Assembly (NCBI RefSeq): GCF_018599185.1
Contig: NZ_JAHFVL010000001.1
Location: 1,240,001-1,304,000, forward strand
Source: Rhodanobacter sp. LX-99
GTDB lineage: Bacteria; Pseudomonadota; Gammaproteobacteria; Xanthomonadales; Rhodanobacteraceae
DNA length: 64,000 nucleotides
Direction of reading: 5' to 3'
The translations under genes were made by a program, and so were the position numbers. Under the pieces are notes generated by a model. It made no database searches, was not told the DNA's origin, and saw only the letters and a program-made list of their open reading frames with translations. Positions 27,069-35,196 of the stretch are shown in pieces (the first letter of the stretch is position 1; each line of letters begins with the position of its first letter).

Positions 27069-27308
27069 ATGAGTACGCCTGAGCCCACCCCGCCCGATCC
27101 GGTCCATCAAGAGTTGGCCGCCCTGGCCCAGCAGCTTGACCGGCTGCTCGATACGGTGCGCCGGCTCACCGAGGAAAACCGCAGCCTGCGCCAGAGCCAG
27201 GAGCAGTTGTCCGGCGAACGCGCAGGCTTGCTGGCACGCAACGAACAGGCACGCAGCCGCGTCGAGGCGATGATCCAGCGGCTCAAATCGCTTGAAAGCA
27301 ATGGCTGA
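27069..27308 (+). CDS. TIGR02449 family coiled-coil protein
   Basis: A 79-residue protein made mostly of one coiled coil (LAALAQQLDRLLDTVRRLTE, ENRSLRQSQEQLSGERAGLL). Small proteins of this family lie directly upstream of zapA in many gammaproteobacteria and resemble ZapB in form, so a role near the division ring is plausible but not shown. zapA starts nine bases after its stop. Confidence 0.85.
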   Translation: MSTPEPTPPDPVHQELAALAQQLDRLLDTVRRLTEENRSLRQSQEQLSGERAGLLARNEQARSRVEAMIQRLKSLESNG

Positions 27309-27316
27309 TAGAAACC

Positions 27317-27625
27317 ATGTCCAGCAGTGAACCGGTCGCGCTGCGACTGATCGACCGAGAATTCCTGATCGCCTGCGAGCCGGAGGAGCGCGACGGCCTG
27401 CTCGAAGCCGCCGGCTTCCTCGATCGCAAGATGCGCGAACTGCGCGCAAATGCGAAGGCGCCCAGCTTCGAACGGCTGGCGGTACTCACCGCGATCAGCG
27501 TGACACACGAGTTCCTCAGCCTGCGCAAGCAACATGACAACCAGGAACAGCGCCTCAGCGATGGCCTCGCTGCCTTGCGAAGCAAACTTGATGCCGCACT
27601 CGAGGGCGAGCCGCTCAAGCGCTGA
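27317..27625 (+). CDS. zapA: Cell division protein ZapA
   Basis: ZapA crosslinks FtsZ protofilaments. The 102-residue product has the globular N-terminal part (VALRLIDREFLIACEPEERD, GLLEAAGFLDRKMREL) and the C-terminal coiled coil. The gene is followed by 6S RNA and fau, a conserved gammaproteobacterial order. Confidence 0.92.
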   Translation: MSSSEPVALRLIDREFLIACEPEERDGLLEAAGFLDRKMRELRANAKAPSFERLAVLTAISVTHEFLSLRKQHDNQEQRLSDGLAALRSKLDAALEGEPLKR

Positions 27626-27687
27626 TCGGCCCCGACTGGATGAACACCGGCCATCCGTCGGCAGTGGCGCATTCCAGGGCAAGCGCC

Positions 27688-27693
27688 TAAAAT
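27688..27693 (+). promoter_or_regulatory. -10 box of the 6S RNA promoter
   Basis: TAAAAT lies seven bases before the predicted 6S RNA 5' end at about 27700. No strong -35 hexamer is visible. Confidence 0.5.
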
Positions 27694-27699
27694 CGTCCA

Positions 27700-27891
27700 C
27701 GGCGTTTTCTGCGATGTGCGCCAGCACACTCTTACATTTGCCTTGTTCCTAAATACGGCCCCGGGTCGGCTTAACATCGGCTGTTGTGCATGTCCGCCAC
27801 GTGCGGAAAGCCTTGAGGCCATGTAGCTCTCCCACCTGATCCATCGTGGATCAAGGTCGTTCGGTGGGCAGCGGCATCGCGGTTGACGCCA
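27700..27891 (+). ncRNA. ssrS: 6S RNA
   Basis: 6S RNA binds the sigma-70 holoenzyme by imitating an open promoter. Support is fourfold. First, the position is between zapA and fau, as in E. coli. Second, the length is about 190 bases. Third, the ends pair as a closing stem: GGCGT and GCGATG at 27701-27716 with CATCGC and ACGCC at 27876-27890. Fourth, the 3' half resembles E. coli 6S in order (AAGCCTT, CACCT, a short ATCCATCGTGGAT hairpin, CAAGG, then GCGGCATC). A -10 box is placed correctly, and a strong hairpin follows the 3' end. The exact ends are estimates. Confidence 0.83.
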
Positions 27892-27902
27892 CTCATTCCC
27901 CC

Positions 27903-27932
27903 CGCCCCGTTCGTCCCGCGACGAACGGGGCG
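27903..27932 (+). terminator. 12-bp hairpin after 6S RNA, before fau
   Basis: CGCCCCGTTCGT and ACGAACGGGGCG form a perfect stem with a CCCGCG loop, 12 bases after the predicted 6S end. There is no T-run, so it may be a processing signal or partial terminator that still lets fau be transcribed. Confidence 0.5.
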
Positions 27933-27956
27933 AACTACGACGGAGCTGCGCGAAAC

Positions 27957-28573
27957 GTGGACGCCCCCGCCCAACGACGCGAGCTTCGCCAGCGCCTCGC
28001 CGAGCAACGCCGCGCCCTGTCGCCGGCCGAACGCATCGCCGCCGCGCAAGGCCTGCGCCGCAGCCTCGAACAGCTGCCCGAATACTTCACCGATGCGCGC
28101 GTGGCCGGCTACTGGGCCAGCCACGGCGAACTGCCGCTGAACCTGGTGATTCCGCCGCTGGCCGGCCGCGGCCAGCAATTCCTGCTGCCGGTGATCGGCC
28201 GGAACAAGCATCTGCGCTTCGCCCCCTGGCAATCCGGCGACGCGGTGCAGCCGAACCGCTACGGCATCCCCGAGCCGGTCGTGCCCGGCGAACTGCTGGA
28301 GCCGTTCCAGCTCGACCTGGTGCTCGTGCCGCTGCTCGGTTTCGACCGCCGCGGCCACCGGCTCGGCCACGGCGGCGGCTACTACGACCGCAGCTTCGCC
28401 TTCCTCAACGAGCAGGTGCGGCCGACCGAACCGCTGCTGGTCGGCATCGCTTACGCGTTCCAGGAACTGCCCGCGGTCGGGAACAAGGCCTGGGATGTCC
28501 CGCTCGACTTCATCGCCACCGAGCGCGAGCTGATCGATTGCCACGCGCCTGTCCCCTATCCGGAGAATGCCGC

Positions 28574-28577
<4 letters not shown>
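27957..28577 (+). CDS. fau: 5-formyltetrahydrofolate cyclo-ligase
   Basis: This enzyme (YgfA) converts 5-formyl-THF to 5,10-methenyl-THF with ATP. From the GTG at 27957 the product is 206 residues and begins DAPAQRRELRQRLAEQRRAL, the usual family opening. Later motifs are LVPLLGFDRRGHRLGHGGGY followed by YDR, the ATP-binding signature. In-frame ATG starts further upstream would lie inside the 6S RNA and add unconserved residues. Co-transcription with 6S RNA is known in E. coli. The stop overlaps the next gene by GTGA. Confidence 0.92.
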
Positions 28578-29026
<449 letters not shown>

Positions 29027-29059
29027 GCGCGACCCGACCACCCTCCACCGGAATCCACG

Positions 29060-29701
29060 ATGAGCAACGCAAACGAAAAACGCCAGGCCGGCGAGGCCGC
29101 GATCCGCTACGTCGAGGACGGCGCCATCGTCGGCGTCGGCACCGGTTCCACCGTGGCGTTCTTCATTGACGCGCTGGCCGGCATAAAGCATCGCATTCAG
29201 GGCGTGGTATCCAGCTCGGAGCAGTCCACCGCGCAGTTGAAGAAGCACGGCATCGATGTGCTGGATCTGAACGCCACCGGCCCGCTGACGATCTACATCG
29301 ACGGCGCCGACGAGTGCGACCCGTACAAGCGCCTGATCAAGGGCGGCGGCGCCGCGCTGACCCGCGAGAAGATCGTCGCCGCGGCGAGCGAGAAGTTCGT
29401 CTGCATCATCGACTCGAGCAAGCGGGTCGACCTGCTCGGCAAGTTCCCGGTGCCGATCGAGGTGATCCCGATGGCGCGCAGCCTGATCGGCCGCGAGATC
29501 GTCAAGCGCGGCGGCCAGCCGGTCTGGCGCGACGGCGTGGTCACCGACAACGGCAACTGGATCATCGACGTGCACGGCTGGCAGATCGTCGACCCGGCCG
29601 CGCTGGAGAGCGAACTGAACCAGCTGCCCGGCATCGTCACCGTCGGCCTGTTCGCGCGGCGTCCGGCCGACGTGGTGCTGATCGGCGACCGCGAGATGTA
29701 A
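29060..29701 (+). CDS. rpiA: Ribose-5-phosphate isomerase A
   Basis: RpiA interconverts ribose 5-phosphate and ribulose 5-phosphate in the pentose phosphate pathway. The 213-residue product has [15 protein letters not shown] near 30, [15 protein letters not shown], the catalytic segment [20 protein letters not shown] with Asp and Lys, and [12 protein letters not shown] strong terminator follows 28 bases after the stop. Confidence 0.97.
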   Translation: MSNANEKRQAGEAAIRYVEDGAIVGVGTGSTVAFFIDALAGIKHRIQGVVSSSEQSTAQLKKHGIDVLDLNATGPLTIYIDGADECDPYKRLIKGGGAALTREKIVAAASEKFVCIIDSSKRVDLLGKFPVPIEVIPMARSLIGREIVKRGGQPVWRDGVVTDNGNWIIDVHGWQIVDPAALESELNQLPGIVTVGLFARRPADVVLIGDREM

Positions 29702-29728
29702 GCCACCCCATTGAGAACGCTGAAATGC

Positions 29729-29753
29729 AAAACGGCCCGTGCGGGCCGTTTTT
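29729..29753. terminator. Bidirectional terminator between rpiA and the CLC channel gene
   Basis: AAAACGGCCC and GGGCCGTTTTT form a stem with T-runs on both strands, suited to end both convergent transcripts. Confidence 0.9.
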
Positions 29754-29799
29754 GCATCTCGGGAACCGGGAGCGGGCACATGGGCACGCCCGTCCAGGA

Positions 29800-31722
29800 C
29801 TACACGGAAGGCACGGACTTGCTCGACTTGCCCAGCTTGATATGCCGGCCCTTGAAACGCGCCTCGCGCAGACGTTGAGTGTGGGACGTGAGAATGTCGC
29901 CGCGGGTGATGATGCCCACCAGCTTGCGCTGATCGTCCTTGCTGACCACGATCAACCGCCCGACTTTTTCGGCAACCATGTGATCGGCGGCATCACGCAG
30001 CGAGTGGCTTTCACTGACTGCAATCGGTGGTCCCGAGAGCAGCTCCCCCAGCGCCAGCGTGTAATGCCACTGCGGGTCGAGCAGAGTACGTCGGGGCAGC
30101 ATACCTTTCACGTCACCTTGCTCGTCGACGACTGGATAGCTCCGATGCTGGGTATCGGCAGATTCCTCGGCGAGCCAGCGCCGCACTTCCGCCAGCGTCT
30201 GGGTCGTTTGCAAGGTCGCCACATCGCGCGAGCAAACCGTACCCACACTCACTTGTTCCAGGTAATCGGCCGCATATTCGGAGGGCACCTTGATGCCGCG
30301 CCGCGCGATCTTCTCGGTCATGATGGTGTTGCGCATGAGCAGCGCCGAGATCAGGTAGGCAGCGGTGCAGCCTCCCAGCAGCGGCAACAGGCTCGCCGGC
30401 TGGCGCGTGGTCTCGAAGGCGAACACCACGGCGGTCAGCAGCGCCCGCGAGGAGCCGGCGAAGATGGCGGCCATGCCCACCAGCGCGGCGATGCGCGGAT
30501 CGACGCCGAAACCGGGCATCACCTGGTTGATGCCGATGCCGATGACCGCGCCGAGCGAGCCGCCGATCATGAACAGGGGTGCCAGCGTGCCGCCCGAGGT
30601 ACCGCTGCCCAATGCGATCACCCACGAGATGAATTTCAACGTGCCGAAGGTGAGCAGCATGGTGAGGCCGAAGTGGCCCTGCACCAGGGCGTCGATGTTG
30701 TCGTAGCCCACGCCCAGGGTGCGCGGCTCGATCCAGCCCACGAAGCCGGCCACCAGCGCGCCGATGACGGGCCACCACATCCAGTGGATCGGCAGCTTCT
30801 CGAACAGATCCTCGACGCCATACACCGCCCGGGTGACGCCGATCGAGGCGAAGCCGACCAGGCCGCCGATCAGCACGAAGCTGGCCAGGGCCCAGCCCCC
30901 CGGCTGCTCCACCAGGGGCATCGGAAAGACCGGCGCCGCACCGTAGGTGGCGTAGCGCACGCCGACCGCCGTCACCGTGGCCAGCGCCACCGGGATCAGC
31001 GAGCGCGGACGCAGCTCGAACAACAGCAGCTCCACCGCCAGCACCAGCGAAGCCACCGGCGCGCCGAACACGGCCGCCATGCCGGCCGCCGCACCGGCTG
31101 CCAGCAGCACCTTGCGTTCGTTCGCGGTGACGCGCAGCAGCTGGCCGATCAGCGAACCCATCGCGCCGCCGGTGGAAATGATCGGTCCCTCGGCGCCGAA
31201 CGGGCCGCCGGTGCCGATCGCGAACGCCGAGGACACCGGCTTGAGCCAGGTGATGCGGGCGGGGATGTTGGATTCGTTGGTGAGGATCTGTTCCATCGCC
31301 TCGGGGATGCCATGCCCCTGGATCGCGCGCGAGCCCCAGCGCGCCATGATCCCGGCGAGCAGGCCGCCGATCGCGGGGATCAGGATGACCCAGGCGCCCA
31401 GGTGATTGTCGGCCGGCGACAGCACGAACGAGCCGCTGCGCGCATGGGGGCCGATCACGTCCGATACCCGGCCGTAGAAGCACAGGTCGGTGATCAGGTT
31501 GATCATCAGCATCAGCAGCTGGGCGACATAGGCCGCCGCCACGCCCAGGATCACCGCCAGCGCACTGATCAGCACGATCCGATGGGTGACCAGGGTGGAC
31601 TTGCGCGGCATGCGCGCCGCGTCCAGCGACAACCCCAGCGCGGGGGCGACCGGCAGGGCGTCGGTGCTGCCGGTCGTGCGCACGTCGGCATGGCCGGTGG
31701 GGTCGTCAGAGATCGGTGTCAT
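29800..31722 (-). CDS. CLC-family chloride channel/antiporter with CBS domains
   Basis: A 640-residue membrane protein of the ClC family with about ten or more hydrophobic helices. Family motifs are GHGIPEAME (first anion-binding segment), GPFGAEGPII with the gating Glu, and GSGTSGGTLAPLFMIGG (third segment). After the membrane part, two CBS domains (about 485-620; RDVATLQTTQTLAEVRRWLA and DHMVAEKVGRLIVVSKDDQR) should bind adenine nucleotides and regulate transport. Whether it is a channel or a proton antiporter is not decided by what I can see. It is a single gene between two terminators. Confidence 0.93.
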   Translation of the reverse strand: MTPISDDPTGHADVRTTGSTDALPVAPALGLSLDAARMPRKSTLVTHRIVLISALAVILGVAAAYVAQLLMLMINLITDLCFYGRVSDVIGPHARSGSFVLSPADNHLGAWVILIPAIGGLLAGIMARWGSRAIQGHGIPEAMEQILTNESNIPARITWLKPVSSAFAIGTGGPFGAEGPIISTGGAMGSLIGQLLRVTANERKVLLAAGAAAGMAAVFGAPVASLVLAVELLLFELRPRSLIPVALATVTAVGVRYATYGAAPVFPMPLVEQPGGWALASFVLIGGLVGFASIGVTRAVYGVEDLFEKLPIHWMWWPVIGALVAGFVGWIEPRTLGVGYDNIDALVQGHFGLTMLLTFGTLKFISWVIALGSGTSGGTLAPLFMIGGSLGAVIGIGINQVMPGFGVDPRIAALVGMAAIFAGSSRALLTAVVFAFETTRQPASLLPLLGGCTAAYLISALLMRNTIMTEKIARRGIKVPSEYAADYLEQVSVGTVCSRDVATLQTTQTLAEVRRWLAEESADTQHRSYPVVDEQGDVKGMLPRRTLLDPQWHYTLALGELLSGPPIAVSESHSLRDAADHMVAEKVGRLIVVSKDDQRKLVGIITRGDILTSHTQRLREARFKGRHIKLGKSSKSVPSV

Positions 31723-31899
31723 CCGAGGTTTCGCAACGTGAAAACGGAAATTTTACGCTGCTGCGGTGCAGAAAAAAAGAAGGAAGATCGCGTAACGGCG
31801 CGCAATTTCCTGCGATTTCGCGCATTTCCCGCGAACGTGGGCAACGCCAGCACCCGGCCGCCAGCGCGCGGCCGGACTCATTGGGTACCGCCCACACGA

Positions 31900-31925
31900 A
31901 AATGCCCGCCGAAGGGCGGGCATTT
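31900..31925 (-). terminator. Terminator downstream of tRNA-Gln
   Basis: AAATGCCCGCC, a four-base loop and GGCGGGCATTT form an 11-bp stem followed by TTTTCG when read on the minus strand, 44 bases after the tRNA. The stretch 31726-31899 holds no gene I can support. Confidence 0.85.
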
Positions 31926-31968
31926 GGCCGGGTCGTCACGCATCGCTGCGTGCGTCGGCATCTGGATT

Positions 31969-32043
31969 TGGCAGCCCCGGATGGATTCGAACCACCGAAT
32001 GCCTGAGTCAGAGTCAGGTGCCTTACCGCTTGGCGACGGGGCT
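31969..32043 (-). tRNA. tRNA-Gln (anticodon CUG)
   Basis: The minus strand reads a complete 75-base cloverleaf: acceptor stem AGCCCCG/CGGGGCT, D-arm GCCAAGCGGTAAGGC, anticodon stem CCTGA/TCAGG with loop CTCTGAC (anticodon CTG), T-arm with GGTTCGAATCC, and an encoded CCA end. It lies 12 bases after rpsI on the same strand and is probably co-transcribed with the ribosomal protein genes. Confidence 0.95.
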
Positions 32044-32055
32044 AGGGTGCTTAGT

Positions 32056-32448
32056 TTAGCGCTTGGAGAACTGGGTCGCGCGGCGTGCCTTGTGCAGACC
32101 GACCTTCTTGCGCTCGACCTCGCGGGCGTCGCGGGTCACGAAACCGGCCTTGCGCAGCGGCGACTTCAGGCTTTCGTCGTACTCGATCAGCGCACGGGCG
32201 ATGCCCAGGCGAATCGCGCCGGCCTGACCGGTGATGCCACCGCCGGCAACCGTCACCTTGATGTCGAACTTGTCGGTGTTCTCGGTCAGCTCGAGCGGCT
32301 GGCGCACGATCATGCACGAGGTCTCGCGACCGAAAAATGCCTCGAGCGACTTGCCGTTGACCACGATTTCGCCCTTGCCCTTGCGCAGGAACACGCGGGC
32401 GGCGGAGGTCTTGCGGCGGCCGGTGCCGTAATTCTGCTGGATTGCCAT
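32056..32448 (-). CDS. rpsI: 30S ribosomal protein S9
   Basis: The 130-residue S9 protein starts [20 protein letters not shown] at the ATG 32448 and ends with the conserved basic tail ([16 protein letters not shown]) that reaches the P-site tRNA. It follows rplM after ten bases, forming the universal rplM-rpsI pair. Confidence 0.98.
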   Translation of the reverse strand: MAIQQNYGTGRRKTSAARVFLRKGKGEIVVNGKSLEAFFGRETSCMIVRQPLELTENTDKFDIKVTVAGGGITGQAGAIRLGIARALIEYDESLKSPLRKAGFVTRDAREVERKKVGLHKARRATQFSKR

Positions 32449-32458
32449 GCTCATTTCC

Positions 32459-32887
32459 TTAAATCTCCAGCGCCTGCGGCTGCTGTGCGGTATGCGGATG
32501 CTCGGCACCGCCGTAGACCTTGAGCTTGCGATACATCTCGCGGCCCAGCGGGTTCTTCGGCAGCATGCCCTTGACGGCGATCTCGATCACGCGCTCCGGG
32601 TAGGTCGCCAGCAGATCCTTCAGACTGGTGGTCTTCAGGTTGCCGACGTAGCCGGTGAAGCGGTGGTACTTCTTGTCGTCCAGCTTGGCACCGGTGACGT
32701 GCACCTTCTGCGCGTTGATCACCACGATATAATCGCCGGTGTCGCAATGCGGGGTGTATTCCGGCTTGTGCTTGCCGCGCAGACGACGGGCGATTTCGGT
32801 CGACAGGCGACCGAGCGTCTTGTTCGTGGCGTCGACCACGAACCAGTCGCGCTTGACGTTGTCGGCATTGGCGCTAAACGTTTTCAT
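32459..32887 (-). CDS. rplM: 50S ribosomal protein L13
   Basis: The 142-residue L13 protein starts [20 protein letters not shown]. Conserved parts are [32 protein letters not shown] and [20 protein letters not shown]. The ATG at 32887 gives the standard length; frames reading further upstream are not conserved. Confidence 0.98.
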   Translation of the reverse strand: MKTFSANADNVKRDWFVVDATNKTLGRLSTEIARRLRGKHKPEYTPHCDTGDYIVVINAQKVHVTGAKLDDKKYHRFTGYVGNLKTTSLKDLLATYPERVIEIAVKGMLPKNPLGREMYRKLKVYGGAEHPHTAQQPQALEI

Positions 32888-32904
32888 TTCAGAATACCTG
32901 TCTG

Positions 32905-32918
32905 CCGCCGCGAGGCGG
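32905..32918 (-). promoter_or_regulatory. Small hairpin in the rplM leader
   Basis: CCGCC, GCGA and GGCGG form a stem 18 bases before the rplM start. L13 is known to repress its own mRNA in E. coli, so a leader structure is expected, but this one is only a candidate. Confidence 0.3.
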
Positions 32919-33032
32919 TACGCATGATTCGGGAAAGCATGCTTCGGTGGAACAAAGGCGCGAGATGATAGCGGAGCCGTCATCAACGGCGCAAGCCCAC
33001 CGGCCGGCGAGCTGTGAGCTGGCAATGATAGC

Positions 33033-34268
33033 ATGACCGCCATGCCGCTTGAAAAGTCCCCCCGACAAGCGCGCGCCGGCCGCATCGCCGAACTGGCCGA
33101 CCAGTGCGTGCAGTGCGGGCTGTGCCTGCCGGTCTGTCCCACCTATGCGCTGGACCGCAACGAGGCGGAATCGCCGCGCGGGCGCATCGCGATCGCCTCC
33201 GCGCTGGCCCGCGGGCTGGCCGACCCCACCGCCAGACTGCGTGCACACCTGGACCACTGCCTGGGCTGCCTGAACTGCGAAACGGTGTGCCCGGCGCAGG
33301 TGCAGTACGGCGAACTGCTGGTAGAGACCCGCGCCCTGCCGGGACCCTCGCCGCAGCGGCCGCGATGGCTGCTGGAACTCGTCAAACGGCCGGCCCTGCT
33401 GCGTGTACTGCGCCAGTTGGGCGGCTGGCTCGCGCTATCGCGCTGGAAAGACCCGCTGGCGCGACGCCTGCCTGCCGCTTCCCCGTGGCGCGCCGCCCTG
33501 CTCAACTTGCCGTCCACGCCCCCGGCTGCCCGCGTCCGGGCTCGCCATGCCGTTCGTGGACAACCCCACCTGGCGCTGTTCCCCGGCTGCGTGGCCAGCA
33601 TCGACGACGCCGGGGCGCAGCAGGCGGCCATCACCCTGCTGCAGGCAGCGGGTTTCCAGGTCAGCGTGCTGCCCGCGTTCTGCTGCGGCGCGATGGATCT
33701 CCACGGCGGCGCCGTGGAAGCTGCCGAACGCGCCGCGCAGCGCGTGCGTCAGGCCTGGGACGCCAGCGGCGCCAGCCAACTGGTTTCGGTGACGCCCGGC
33801 TGCCTCGGCACGTTGCGCCGCGCCTTGCCCGGGGTGAACGTGCTCGATCCGCTGGAACTGCTGGCGGCCCACGTCGGGGCGCTGCACTTCCGCCCGCTGG
33901 CACGACGGGTCGCGCTGCATCTGCCGTGCACCCAGGTCAACGTGGCACGCAGCGACAGCGCCCTGCTCCAGTTGCTGCGCCGGGTGCCCGGACTCGAGGT
34001 GCTGCCGTTGCCACGGCCGCCGCATTGCTGCGGCGCAGCCGGCAGCCACTTGCTGGAATTCCCCGCGCGCGCGGCGCAACTGCGCGACGATACGCTGCGG
34101 CAAGCCGCCACGCTGGATCCGCAACTGCTGTTGTCGTCCAATATCGGCTGTCGCCTGCACCTGGCCGCCGGCATCGACGCGCAAGGCCTGCCCTGGCCAA
34201 CCCGGCACCCGTTGACCTTGCTGGCCCAGCAACTCGAACAGCCCCCTTCGAATCAGGAAAGCCCATGA
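33033..34268 (+). CDS. GlcF/LutA-like (Fe-S)-binding oxidoreductase subunit
   Basis: A 411-residue protein with two 4Fe-4S motifs near the N-terminus ([12 protein letters not shown] at about 26-37 and [12 protein letters not shown] at about 75-86). Two CCG-type domains follow ([10 protein letters not shown] and [11 protein letters not shown]), the layout of glycolate oxidase subunit GlcF, LutA and heterodisulfide reductase subunit HdrD. No flavoprotein partner lies next to it, so the name GlcF cannot be given safely. Its stop overlaps coq7 by ATGA, which hints at a role in ubiquinone chemistry or redox supply. The start could also be the ATG at 33042. Confidence 0.85.
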   Translation: MTAMPLEKSPRQARAGRIAELADQCVQCGLCLPVCPTYALDRNEAESPRGRIAIASALARGLADPTARLRAHLDHCLGCLNCETVCPAQVQYGELLVETRALPGPSPQRPRWLLELVKRPALLRVLRQLGGWLALSRWKDPLARRLPAASPWRAALLNLPSTPPAARVRARHAVRGQPHLALFPGCVASIDDAGAQQAAITLLQAAGFQVSVLPAFCCGAMDLHGGAVEAAERAAQRVRQAWDASGASQLVSVTPGCLGTLRRALPGVNVLDPLELLAAHVGALHFRPLARRVALHLPCTQVNVARSDSALLQLLRRVPGLEVLPLPRPPHCCGAAGSHLLEFPARAAQLRDDTLRQAATLDPQLLLSSNIGCRLHLAAGIDAQGLPWPTRHPLTLLAQQLEQPPSNQESP

Positions 34269-34906
34269 CCGTGCGCACGCTGAGCCCCCTCGACCGCCTG
34301 CTGGCCGGCTGCGAACGCGCGCTGGAGGCGATTGCCGGTTCACCGCAAGCGCATCGGCCGTCGCCTGCCGCCGGCATCGCCGAAACGGACATGGACGATG
34401 CCGAGCGCCGCCACGCCGCCGGACTGATGCGGATCAACCACACCGGCGAGGTCTGCGCGCAGGCGCTGTATTTCGGCCAGGCCGCGCTGGCGCGCAACGC
34501 CGACAACCGCCAGCACCTGCTGCACGCCGCGGTCGAGGAGACCGACCACCTGGCCTGGTGCGCCGAGCGCCTGCAGCAACTGGACAGCCGCCCCAGCCTG
34601 CTCAACCCGCTGTGGTACGCCGGCAGCTATGCGATCGGCGCGGCCGCCGCGCTGGCCGGCGATCCGCTCAGCCTCGGCTTCGTGGTCGAGACCGAACGCC
34701 AGGTGGAGGCCCACCTCGCCGAGCACCTGGAAAAGCTGCCCGCGCAGGACGAGCGCTCGCGCGCCGTGCTGACCCAGATGCAGTCGGACGAGATCCGCCA
34801 CGCGCAGGCCGCGCAGCAACGCGGCGGCATCGCATTGCCGTTCCCGCTGCCGCAGCTGATGCACGCCAGTTCGATGCTGATGAAGACGGTGGCCTATCGC
34901 GTGTAG
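34265..34906 (+). CDS. coq7: 2-polyprenyl-3-methyl-6-methoxy-1,4-benzoquinone monooxygenase Coq7
   Basis: Coq7 is the membrane-bound di-iron hydroxylase of ubiquinone synthesis. The 213-residue product has the di-iron ligands in [34 protein letters not shown] and MQSDEIRHA. Length and spacing match bacterial Coq7. It is coupled by ATGA to the upstream Fe-S protein. Confidence 0.96.
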   Translation: MTVRTLSPLDRLLAGCERALEAIAGSPQAHRPSPAAGIAETDMDDAERRHAAGLMRINHTGEVCAQALYFGQAALARNADNRQHLLHAAVEETDHLAWCAERLQQLDSRPSLLNPLWYAGSYAIGAAAALAGDPLSLGFVVETERQVEAHLAEHLEKLPAQDERSRAVLTQMQSDEIRHAQAAQQRGGIALPFPLPQLMHASSMLMKTVAYRV

Positions 34907-34916
34907 GTTCGGCCGT

Positions 34917-34991
34917 CTGTGGGAGCGATTTCAGCCCCGATGGCTCTTTGACTGCCGTGTTTGAGTGGGGACTTTCGCGCTCCTGCGAGAG
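34917..34991. repeat. REP-like GTGGGAGC repeat
   Basis: TGTGGGAGCGATTTCAGCCC is followed by GGACTTTCGC and GCGAGAGTCC arms. Related elements occur at 48450, 49989 and 53870. The remainder of the 290-base gap (to 35196) holds an 8-bp inverted repeat (CCCTGATC at 35075-35082 with GATCAGGG at 35114-35121) and the next terminator, but no gene. Confidence 0.55.
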
Positions 34992-35133
34992 TCCATTGTT
35001 TCCTTCGATCGGGCAAGGAATGCGGGCTGTGGAGTGACAATTCCGGACAGCACAGGCCGGCCACTCAAGCCAGACCCTGATCGCGGCCATGGAATGATGG
35101 AATCCAGGGGCAGGATCAGGGTCAGGATTCGAC

Positions 35134-35164
35134 AAAAAATTGCGGCCCGGTGACCGGGCCGCAA
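35134..35164 (-). terminator. Terminator of the SLH subtilase gene
   Basis: TTGCGGCCCGGT and ACCGGGCCGCAA form a stem that, read on the minus strand, ends in a run of T (35139-35134). It lies 33 bases past the stop of the protease gene. Confidence 0.9.
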
Positions 35165-35196
35165 CGCAGGATGAAGCCCTTGCCTGCTCTTTTCGG

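Noticed and set aside
29314..32523. A 1069-codon plus-strand frame covering the CLC gene, tRNA-Gln and rpsI
   Set aside because: It runs through a tRNA and two terminators in antisense and is an artefact of codon bias.
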